A DNA stretch of 64,000 nucleotides from Lachnospiraceae bacterium (GTDB taxonomy: Bacteria > Bacillota > Clostridia > Lachnospirales > Lachnospiraceae): assembly GCA_900771995.1 (NCBI GenBank), contig CAAGQC010000096.1:1-64000 (forward strand), written 5' to 3'. Below are positions 33,222 through 40,931 of the stretch, in pieces. Both the position numbers and the translations under genes were made by a program. Below the pieces are notes generated by a model. The model saw only the letters and a program-made list of their open reading frames with translations, searched no databases and had not been told where the DNA came from. Each line of letters begins with the position of its first letter. The stretch's first letter is position 1.

Positions 33222-33287
33222 ATCTCCCCACTCCTTTGTATTATTTTCCACCATAGTAACACAAGAGTGGGGCTATCGTCATCTTTT

Positions 33288-33526
33288 TTAGAAAAGAATG
33301 TCCTCCGGCCGGATCTTATCTTTCTCCGTAATAGGACGGATCACCCGGCAGGGAACGCCTGCTGCAATCACTCCCGACAGAATATCATGGGTAACCACTG
33401 CTCCTTCGGAGCTGTCCGGTTATATTCCCAGCAAAGCTGTTTTGCCCGGTTCTGTTCCTCTCCCGGGATATTTTCGTAGCCGCTGGTGTAGGCTGTAGGA
33501 CGTTTCATAATGTCTATAACGTTCAT
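33288..33526 (-). pseudogene. Remnant of a maltose/galactoside O-acetyltransferase gene, middle lost
   Basis: From ATG 33526 the minus strand codes an N-terminus like sugar O-acetyltransferases (TSGYENIPGEEQNRAKQLCW, then EYNRTAP). About 15 codons later the frame changes and gives the typical C-terminus (GAVVTHDILSGVIAAGVPCR, then VIRPITEKDK) that ends at TAA 33290-33288. The left-handed beta-helix core, roughly 100-110 codons, is missing. Junction is near 33410. It sits 4 nt downstream of the next gene's stop, so it was once the last gene of that unit. Confidence 0.8.
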
Positions 33527-33529
33527 GTT

Positions 33530-34051
33530 TTATGCTTCCTCGCTTTTCCTTTTCCCGAAAGCCTCACAATTCACAATAATATCGCCATTCTCCTGAATGG
33601 TAATATTCTGCCAGTGAAATGTATTTTCATTTCTTTCCACGAAACGCCATTTTCGATTGGGATTTTCCAAAACCGTTCCTGTCAATATTCCATTTTCCAT
33701 AGTAAAACACAAATTTGTAAATTTACTCTTGCATGCATATACCATATCATAGCAATGGGTCTTTGAATTATATATTCTAAGTCCGACACCATACTCACCA
33801 TCCGGCTGTGGAGAAGTCTCCCTCGTCGCTCTGGAAGGACATATGAACATATCTTCAATACCTATCCCGTTCAATACCCGTCTGAAGATCCACTCTCCTT
33901 TTAACTGACGCTGCGGCCTGCTACGATCACCATCTATAAATTTATCTTTATAATCAAATTCCCAATCACCCAATAGCGGAGCAAACCAATCGTATTCCTC
34001 CGGAATAGTTTCTTCCGATTGCCCATATAAAGCTTCTATAAAACTATCCAT
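33530..34051 (-). CDS. DUF1579-like lipocalin-type protein
   Basis: A 173-residue soluble protein. LLGDWEFDYKDKF and GEWIFRRVLNGIGIEDMF match the pattern of DUF1579-like or heme-binding-like beta-barrel proteins (a GxW start and a WxFxRVLxGxGIxDxF strand pair), followed by VGLRIYNSKTHCYDMVY and FVERNENTFHW. Function is unknown; proteins of this group are often associated with small-molecule binding. ATG 34051 follows GGAAGG. Directly upstream of the acetyltransferase remnant. Confidence 0.6.
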   Translation of the reverse strand: MDSFIEALYGQSEETIPEEYDWFAPLLGDWEFDYKDKFIDGDRSRPQRQLKGEWIFRRVLNGIGIEDMFICPSRATRETSPQPDGEYGVGLRIYNSKTHCYDMVYACKSKFTNLCFTMENGILTGTVLENPNRKWRFVERNENTFHWQNITIQENGDIIVNCEAFGKRKSEEA

Positions 34052-34112
34052 ATCTTTATACCTTCCCTATATCTGCGTCATATTAATCCTGCAATAATCG
34101 CCCTCACATCTT

Positions 34113-35315
34113 TTATCCCCGGAAGCAATCCTCGACCTGTTTCACAATCGTTTCATCCAGCCAGCCCTTCTTCGCCATATCCCGCAGAATCTCACAGGCT
34201 TTTTCATGAGACATGCCCTGTTTATAGGGACGGCTTTCCGTAAGTGCCTGATAGATATCTATGCATGCCATCATGCGCTCCTGCGTGTTCAGCTCTGCGG
34301 CAGTCTTGCCGAAGGGATAACCGGTTCCGTCCAGCCGCTCATGGTGAAAGGCCGCCCAGTCACGGATCTCGTCAAAATCATCAATGTCAGACAGAATATA
34401 GTAGGTATATGCCGCATGATGCTTCATCACAGCAAATTCATCTTCCGTAAGTCTTCCCGGCTTCTCCAGGATCTCATTTCCTACCGCTACTTTTCCGATG
34501 TCGTGCAAAGCGCCCGCAAGGTACATTTTCTGCACGGTTTCTTCATCAAATCCCATATAGCGGCTCAGTCGTTCCGCATCCTCTGCCACACCGATGGAAT
34601 GGGTGCTGGTGAATGGAGATTTGTAATCGACGATCTGTGCAAAAAAGCTTGCCAGCTCCTTGATCTGCGCGAAGCTTAGCTCCTGTTTGATGCGGGGGAT
34701 TTTCTCCCACAGATTTTTCTCAAAGCTATCCTCTCCCAGTGTCAGAAAATGCGGCAGGGGAAACGCCTGTAAGAAAGCATCCACACATTCTTTGTCCACA
34801 ACGGTTCCTTCATTTTTGTGAAGATATCCACAAGCTTTATTGAAAATATCCTCCGTAAATCCCTTTGCACCGTATGCCCGGTCCAGCAGATCGCTTAAAT
34901 GAATGATGCGGGAAAAAAGCGGAATCTCTTCCCATGTTTTTCCAAACGGTCCACTCCCATTGGCATTTTCATGGTGATACAGAATTACATTCTTCACATC
35001 TGTATGGAAGGGAAGCCTCTGTATATTTTTTTCACCCAGAGTACAGTGAATTCCTACCTGAGAAGTTTGCGAAACATTTGCAACATCCTTATGTAATTCT
35101 TCCTGAATATACTGTGTCAGTGCATTATCATGAAGCAGGGCACATGCTGCCAGATCCTGCAGGCTCTCACCGCTGATCCCCAGCTGCTCTGCCATGCAGA
35201 CACTCATGTATGCCACACGCTTCGCATGTTTGTCAGACACATGTACCAGTTCTGCCTCCACACAGTCCAAAGCATACGAACAGGCTGACAATAATCCTAA
35301 AACATCCAATACCAT
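34113..35315 (-). CDS. Tandem HD / HD-GYP phosphodiesterase-type protein
   Basis: A 400-residue soluble protein with two HD domains. The first (about residues 20-150) has HD at 62-63 and HHENANGSGPFG near 114, thus no GYP motif. The second (about 215-390) has the HD pair at 271-272 in ALHDIGKVAVGN, then KHH at 298-300 and HHERLDGTGYP at 324-334, the full HD-GYP signature of cyclic-di-GMP phosphodiesterases. It would lower cyclic-di-GMP, linking to motility and pili also in this window; that link is inference. ATG 35315 follows GGAG. No sensor or receiver domain is fused. Confidence 0.88.
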   Translation of the reverse strand: MVLDVLGLLSACSYALDCVEAELVHVSDKHAKRVAYMSVCMAEQLGISGESLQDLAACALLHDNALTQYIQEELHKDVANVSQTSQVGIHCTLGEKNIQRLPFHTDVKNVILYHHENANGSGPFGKTWEEIPLFSRIIHLSDLLDRAYGAKGFTEDIFNKACGYLHKNEGTVVDKECVDAFLQAFPLPHFLTLGEDSFEKNLWEKIPRIKQELSFAQIKELASFFAQIVDYKSPFTSTHSIGVAEDAERLSRYMGFDEETVQKMYLAGALHDIGKVAVGNEILEKPGRLTEDEFAVMKHHAAYTYYILSDIDDFDEIRDWAAFHHERLDGTGYPFGKTAAELNTQERMMACIDIYQALTESRPYKQGMSHEKACEILRDMAKKGWLDETIVKQVEDCFRG

Positions 35316-35403
35316 TTCTTTATTTCTCCAATCACTTTATAACACACCTATTATGACAATGATTTATGTGAAATGCAAGCATATCCCGGGCAATAAATTA
35401 TAT

Positions 35404-35443
35404 CAAAAAGGAGCCTCTCCCGGTACTACGGAGTTGCTCCTTC
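35404..35443 (-). terminator. Terminator of the GH116 operon
   Basis: Stem AAGGAGC/GCTCCTT (35408-35414 with 35436-35442) with inner CTCC/GGAG pairs, followed on the minus strand by TTTTT, 25 nt past the stop of the GH32-kinase fusion. Confidence 0.8.
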
Positions 35444-35467
35444 TTACTGTCAATCGATCTGATTATG

Positions 35468-37786
35468 TTAGCTATTGATCCTCTTAATTACGTCTTCCAT
35501 TACAGGCATCGCAGGTATTGCTCCTTCTCTCTCAACACATAGGGAAGCCACCGCATTTCCAAAGCGGACACATTCTATCATTTCCTGTAAAGAATATTCT
35601 TCTATACGCTTACCGGATTCACAAATCTTATATAAAAAACCTCCCATAAAAGAATCTCCGGCACCGGTGGTATCCACAACTTTGCTGGGATAGCCGGGAA
35701 CATATGCTTCCTGCCGATCCTGCAGATATACAAACGATCCTTTCTCACCTAAAGTAATGAGTACTATTTTCGCACCATACTCTGTTATGCTCTCTGCTGC
35801 CTTCCGAACATCCGTATAACCTGTTAACAGCTCAATCTCTTCTTCTGATACTTTAACGACATCTGCATATTCTAAAATACTTCTCATCCATTTACAGGCT
35901 TCTTCCTGTGAAGTCCATAAACTGGCTCTGTAATTCGGATCATATGAAATAATTGTTCCATTATTTTTCGCAGCTTTTAATGCAATAAACTCTGCATTTC
36001 TGGATATTTCATCAGTTAACGACAAAGAGCCTACATGAAGAATACGGCTTTGGCAGATGATATCTTTCCGTATTTCCTCAGCCTTCAGTCCGATATCTGC
36101 TCCGGGTTTTCTGGCAAACGCAAAATTTCGTTCTCCGTTATCTGCCAGTTTAACAAAAGCAAGTGTTGTAAAATAGTCTGCATCACTTATTAACCCTTCA
36201 GTTGACACACCACATTTATCCAGTGTTTCCTTTAAGAATTCTCCCAGAAAGTCTTCTCCTACTTTTCCGATAAATGCTGTTTTTGCACCCAGCCGTTGTG
36301 CCGCGACCACAACATTAGCAGGTGCACCTCCCGGATTTTGTGTATAAGACAATGTTTGTCTTTCACTCTCTTTTTTGCCGGTAAAATCGATCAATATCTC
36401 TCCCAGAGAGGTAATATCATAATGCTGTTTTGCCCTATATTTAATATCTACGCCTATATTTCCCTGTGGGTATAATTTTCCTGTATAGCGATACAACCCA
36501 TGCTCCCACAATAATGTAAATGTATTTCCGTCTATGAGGATATCAATATCTGTTTCTTTTTCCATCATTTCACAGGAAACAGTTCGTATACCATATCTGG
36601 AAGCTCTGTCTGCCCGGTTATAATTCACGGTCATTTCTTTATTTAAAGAATCAAAGCATATTGTCACTGTATGTCTGTCTGCATCATATAGGTCAATACT
36701 TAATAACTCTCCATCTCCCGGCAGATTTCCCTTCAGTTCTACCATAACCGGCTGACTTTGCGGTGGTATGTTTTCACCGGTCCAATGTTTTTCCAATGTT
36801 CTGCTGAAAACCTTCATCTCATCTTTCACTTTATCAGCCACTTTTGCGCACAAACGCCTGTTATCATCCAAATACCACACTCGTGATACATCCAGTATTC
36901 CACGATACCCTTCCTCCGAACCGAAATCCCGGATCCAGGGCATCCACAGCCAGCCACCCAGCCAGGCAGCAGACCGAATTTCCCCATTCAATACCGGATA
37001 TGTCTGTGCTGCATAATAATGAGTTCCAAGATCCAAGGTCCCCCTTATCTCTTTATGGAATTCACATTTGTCAAAATCCACCTGCCCGGACAGATATAGC
37101 GTCGTTACACTGTCTTTTTCATACATCGGCGAAGTTGTCAAAAACCAGACATCGTCAAGGCAGAAGGCATCCGGACATTCAAACATTCTGCCCTCACCGG
37201 GCTCTGCTTCATATAAAATTCCGTTATACGCCCAATGGTACAGATCGGTAGAAGAGAAAAGATAAATTCTTCCGCGGCTCTCCGGATGTTCAATTCTTCC
37301 GGTGGATCCTCCGCAGATCATTCTCCATTTCCCTTGTGCGAAAAACACCTTGGGATCTCGAAAATCTCTTCCTCCCTTTTCCGGGACTTCTTTTATGAGC
37401 GGGTTTTCTTCTATCTTTACGAAATGACTCCCATCCTTCGACACTGCAAGATTTTGCGTCTCAAAAATACCGGTTTCATCTTCCGTTCTTCCTGTATAGA
37501 ATAGAAATAACTGATCATCATGTACAACAACCGATCCGGAAAAACATCCGCCGTTTTTATCGTTATCATAGGGCATATCGGGAACCAGTGCCGGTTCCAA
37601 TTCTTCCCAGTGTATCAGATCCCGGCTGACCGCATGCCCCCAGTGCATACTGTCCCAGTTATCATGGTACGGATTATACTGATAAAATAAATGATATTGT
37701 CCTTTAAAAAACACCAATCCATTAGGATCATTGATCCATCCTTTCTGAGGTGTAAAATGTAGGGATGGTCTTACGATTTCTCTCAT
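35468..37786 (-). CDS. Fusion of GH32 beta-fructosidase and PfkB-type fructokinase
   Basis: One 772-residue chain with two enzymes. Residues 1-455 are a GH32 beta-fructosidase: nucleophile D20 in WINDPNG, the RDP motif at 143-145 and acid/base E203 in MFECPD; a C-terminal beta-sandwich is present. Residues about 457-772 are a PfkB/ribokinase sugar kinase: NPGGAPANVVVAAQRLG for sugar binding and TTGAGDSFMGGF (708-711 GAGD) for phosphate transfer, of the fructokinase type. It would release fructose inside the cell and phosphorylate it at once. No signal peptide, so substrate must be imported. It is the last gene of the GH116 operon, 4 nt after the permease gene. Confidence 0.93.
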   Translation of the reverse strand: MREIVRPSLHFTPQKGWINDPNGLVFFKGQYHLFYQYNPYHDNWDSMHWGHAVSRDLIHWEELEPALVPDMPYDNDKNGGCFSGSVVVHDDQLFLFYTGRTEDETGIFETQNLAVSKDGSHFVKIEENPLIKEVPEKGGRDFRDPKVFFAQGKWRMICGGSTGRIEHPESRGRIYLFSSTDLYHWAYNGILYEAEPGEGRMFECPDAFCLDDVWFLTTSPMYEKDSVTTLYLSGQVDFDKCEFHKEIRGTLDLGTHYYAAQTYPVLNGEIRSAAWLGGWLWMPWIRDFGSEEGYRGILDVSRVWYLDDNRRLCAKVADKVKDEMKVFSRTLEKHWTGENIPPQSQPVMVELKGNLPGDGELLSIDLYDADRHTVTICFDSLNKEMTVNYNRADRASRYGIRTVSCEMMEKETDIDILIDGNTFTLLWEHGLYRYTGKLYPQGNIGVDIKYRAKQHYDITSLGEILIDFTGKKESERQTLSYTQNPGGAPANVVVAAQRLGAKTAFIGKVGEDFLGEFLKETLDKCGVSTEGLISDADYFTTLAFVKLADNGERNFAFARKPGADIGLKAEEIRKDIICQSRILHVGSLSLTDEISRNAEFIALKAAKNNGTIISYDPNYRASLWTSQEEACKWMRSILEYADVVKVSEEEIELLTGYTDVRKAAESITEYGAKIVLITLGEKGSFVYLQDRQEAYVPGYPSKVVDTTGAGDSFMGGFLYKICESGKRIEEYSLQEMIECVRFGNAVASLCVEREGAIPAMPVMEDVIKRINS

Positions 37787-37790
37787 TTTC

Positions 37791-38633
37791 TTATCCTTTC
37801 ACTGCTCCAGCAGTCATACCACTTATAATATACTTCTGCAAAATGACATAAAATACTAATTCAGGAAGCATGATCATCAGACTCGCTGCAATGATTCCAC
37901 TATAATCCATGGTATATTGTCCTTTAAACATAGATGTCATTAACGACACTGTATTTAACGCATTATTCTGAATAAAGGTTGATGCAAACGGGAACTCATT
38001 GTAAATATAAACTGCATTAAAAATAATGATCGTCACGAACGTCGGTTTCATGACCGGAATCACTACTTTGGTACACAGCTTAAATAGATTGCAGCCGTCG
38101 ATAATTGCTGCTTCTTCCAATTCTCCTGGGATATCTCTCAAAAATCCGGTAAACAGTAATGTATTGAACGATATATTCACTGCAACATACGGCAGGATCA
38201 ATCCCAACCGTGTTCCAAGGATTCCCATCAGTGAATCAATCCTGTATACCGGAAACAGTAGTACATAAATAGGGATGCCAATCCCGATCAGCAGGAAAAG
38301 ATACAACGTTTCCGATGTCTTATGGTTTCTGAAAACCATTCTGGCAATTGCGAACGAACTCATAAAAGTAAATAAAATACTGAAAAAAGTAGATACTACT
38401 ACCAGTAAAATCGTGTTAAAGTACATTCTGGCAAAATCAATAGTATCGATCGCACGCTGATAATTCTCAAAGCTTATTGTCTGCGGCAAAGAAAGCGGAC
38501 TGTTGACAATCTCATTATTTGTCTTTAACGAAAGCAACATAGCCCACAGTATGGGCATGACCAAAAGAATAATCAATCCCAGCAGACATATGTAAAAAAT
38601 GACTTTTTTTATCGATATTCTCTTGTTTCTCAT
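37791..38633 (-). CDS. Carbohydrate ABC transporter permease, MalG type
   Basis: A 280-residue inner-membrane permease with six helices. The loop EEAAIIDGCNLFKLC is the EAA motif that contacts the ATPase. The C-terminal IISGMTAGAVKG is typical of MalG-type CUT1 permeases. It pairs with the MalF-type permease 2 nt upstream and with the solute-binding protein further upstream. No ATPase gene is in the operon; a shared MsmK-type ATPase elsewhere is probable. Confidence 0.93.
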   Translation of the reverse strand: MRNKRISIKKVIFYICLLGLIILLVMPILWAMLLSLKTNNEIVNSPLSLPQTISFENYQRAIDTIDFARMYFNTILLVVVSTFFSILFTFMSSFAIARMVFRNHKTSETLYLFLLIGIGIPIYVLLFPVYRIDSLMGILGTRLGLILPYVAVNISFNTLLFTGFLRDIPGELEEAAIIDGCNLFKLCTKVVIPVMKPTFVTIIIFNAVYIYNEFPFASTFIQNNALNTVSLMTSMFKGQYTMDYSGIIAASLMIMLPELVFYVILQKYIISGMTAGAVKG

Positions 38634-38635
38634 AT

Positions 38636-39511
38636 TTAACTCCTTTGCTTCCTCGTTGTGATCTTAATATAGGAAAACGAGCCCAGAATTGAAAGCAACA
38701 GAATTGCAATTGCAATTGCCATTCCATATCCATACCTTCTGGATGTAAATACTGTAAAATACATATATGAAGTAAGCAGCTCCGACTGATGAGCAGGTCC
38801 TCCGCCTGTCATCTGATATACCAGTTCATATATTTTAAATACGCCTGTTACTACCAGAACAATATTAATAATAAAGGTCTCTTTCAGCATAGGAATTGTC
38901 ACATAAAACAAGCGTTGTAACCAATTGGCTCCATCAATATCACAAGCTTCGTAAATATCTCCCGGTATTGCTTTGATTCCGGATAAAAAGATCGTTCCGT
39001 GAAATCCCAGTACCTGCCATGTGAATACCATCGCCAATGACAATGGAGACCATTTCGTTCCACCGATCCATTCAATAGCAAGCATATCCAATCCTATTTT
39101 GCGCAATACACTATTTAGCAGCCCATAATTAGGATTCAGGATATATCCCCAGATAATTCCTATGATAATAGGAGCTATTACATAGGGAGCAAAAATCACC
39201 ATTTTAAAGAATGCGTTTCCATGAAAATTCTTGTTCATCAATAATGCTGCCATAAAAGATCCAACGATCAGGAATATCACACTGAACATCAATACTAAAA
39301 ATGTATTTTTCAATGCGATCAGAAATAGCTTATCATGGAACATAGCAACATAGTTTTTTATTCCCACAAAAGATGCTTTTCCAAGACCACTGTAATCCGT
39401 AAAGCTATAATAAAATGCGATAAACACAGGAATAATAATAAATACTGCATAAATCATAAGAGTCGGAAGCAGCATAATGATTTTTGCTTTCTTTGTACTC
39501 AACCAATACAT
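38636..39511 (-). CDS. Carbohydrate ABC transporter permease, MalF type
   Basis: A 291-residue CUT1-family permease with a long first outside loop and six helices. The EAA loop reads YEACDIDGANWLQRLF. Start is ATG 39511 (MYWLSTKKAK), 6 nt after GGGAG; the frame is open to 39562 but without a site and through the hairpin. Forms the pore with the MalG-type subunit. Preceded by a stem-loop after the solute-binding gene. Confidence 0.92.
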   Translation of the reverse strand: MYWLSTKKAKIIMLLPTLMIYAVFIIIPVFIAFYYSFTDYSGLGKASFVGIKNYVAMFHDKLFLIALKNTFLVLMFSVIFLIVGSFMAALLMNKNFHGNAFFKMVIFAPYVIAPIIIGIIWGYILNPNYGLLNSVLRKIGLDMLAIEWIGGTKWSPLSLAMVFTWQVLGFHGTIFLSGIKAIPGDIYEACDIDGANWLQRLFYVTIPMLKETFIINIVLVVTGVFKIYELVYQMTGGGPAHQSELLTSYMYFTVFTSRRYGYGMAIAIAILLLSILGSFSYIKITTRKQRS

Positions 39512-39539
39512 AGCTTTCTCCCTTTCCATTCTATAGAAA

Positions 39540-39570
39540 AGAGCGGTATTACTTAATTTCATACCGCTCT
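39540..39570 (-). terminator. Stem-loop between solute-binding and permease genes
   Basis: AGAGCGGTAT (39540-39549) pairs with ATACCGCTCT (39561-39570). On the minus strand four T follow. It is likely a partial terminator or 3' stabiliser that gives more binding protein than permease. Confidence 0.6.
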
Positions 39571-39577
39571 TATGGTT

Positions 39578-40918
39578 TTATCTTTCGGCACTCTGTAAAT
39601 TTTCTACATAATCAGCTGCTTGTTCCGGTGTGTAAACGCCGGTCATAACACCAAAGGTAGCATCAAAATATCCATATGCCACATTGGACGAAAGTGAATT
39701 AAACGGCTCAGTTACTGCTTTCCAATCATCATTTAACGCCGTGATCATCGTGGAAAGTACAGGATGTTGGCTCTCATCAATCTGTCCATTATATGTAGAG
39801 CACGGTAATGCCGCGGTATCCTCGGCAATGATCCTGGTTCCCTCTTCGCCGTAATAGAACTGCCAGAACTGCATAATTGCATCTAACAATGCAGGATCTT
39901 CTGCTGCCTTTGAAGATACTACATAAACGCCGCCGGATGCCTTGATTCCGATCTGCTGCTCATACTGGCTGTCAGAGAAGGTAGGTCCCCAGAAAAATCC
40001 GATTTTAGAAGCAATATCACTTCCCTCAAAATCACCGATATCCCATGCTCCGGAATTAAACATTGCTGCATTTCCACCCAGGAACTGCTCTTTTGCTTCA
40101 AAATATCCAATATTGGAAATGTCCTTTGTGAAAGTTCCTTTTTCGCGCATTTCTTCTACTTTTTCAAAATAGTGAATAAAGTCTTCGTTATTCCAGGAAA
40201 TGCTGCCATCCTTCAGACCGTCAAGCTTTTCAAAGAAGCCATATCTTGCCAGCATGGTCTCAAATGCCCAGATACTGTAATTATCCTGTGCCCCCACGGT
40301 CAGCGGTGTGATCCCGGCTGCATTCAGCTTATCTACCACATCCAGGAACTCTTCATAGGTAACAGGCTCTTTTTCGATTCCCGCCTGCTGGAAGAGGTCT
40401 TTGTTATAATAAAATCCTACCATCATAACTTCACTGGGCATTCCCACATCTTTGCCGTCAACGGTACATGAATGCACCAGTCCGGGAAGAAGGCTGTCAT
40501 TGATCCCATACTGATCCAATGCATCCGTCAGATCATATAAATACCCATTCTGCGCAAACTCCTTTGCAGTTGCCTGCTCCAGCCAGAAAACATCCGGAAG
40601 CTTATTTTCTCCTGCCAGTAAAGTCATCTGTGTATTATGCTCGGACACTTCTTTGCCCGTAATATCAATTTTAATCCCCGGATGGCTTTCTTCAAAGGCA
40701 GTGATAATCTTCTGCAGATGCGGCTCCTGTGCCTGAATATCAGCAACATGCTCTGCAAACTGGATCGTGATCTCTCCGGATCCATCTGCCGATGTAGAAC
40801 TCTGCGCAGTCTCTGCACTGTCAGTAGTTCCTTCTGCATTGCCACATCCTGCCATTGTAAACAGCATAGCAGCCGCACATGTCAGTGCCATCATTTTTCT
40901 CCAATACTTTTTCATCAT
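39578..40918 (-). CDS. Sugar-binding lipoprotein of the GH116 operon
   Basis: Type 1 extracellular solute-binding protein, 446 residues. A basic start and hydrophobic core end in the lipobox MAGC (cysteine about residue 25), so it is a lipoprotein. A Ser/Thr-rich linker leads to the binding domain with ENKLPDVFWLEQATAKEFA and a GVYVVSSKAAEDPALLDAI segment common to CUT1 sugar-binding proteins. Start is ATG 40918 with AAGGAGGG upstream. It captures the oligosaccharide for the two permeases that follow. Ligand unknown; operon enzymes suggest a mixed beta-glucoside/fructoside. Confidence 0.93.
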   Translation of the reverse strand: MMKKYWRKMMALTCAAAMLFTMAGCGNAEGTTDSAETAQSSTSADGSGEITIQFAEHVADIQAQEPHLQKIITAFEESHPGIKIDITGKEVSEHNTQMTLLAGENKLPDVFWLEQATAKEFAQNGYLYDLTDALDQYGINDSLLPGLVHSCTVDGKDVGMPSEVMMVGFYYNKDLFQQAGIEKEPVTYEEFLDVVDKLNAAGITPLTVGAQDNYSIWAFETMLARYGFFEKLDGLKDGSISWNNEDFIHYFEKVEEMREKGTFTKDISNIGYFEAKEQFLGGNAAMFNSGAWDIGDFEGSDIASKIGFFWGPTFSDSQYEQQIGIKASGGVYVVSSKAAEDPALLDAIMQFWQFYYGEEGTRIIAEDTAALPCSTYNGQIDESQHPVLSTMITALNDDWKAVTEPFNSLSSNVAYGYFDATFGVMTGVYTPEQAADYVENLQSAER

Positions 40919-40931
40919 AATTGTACCCTCC

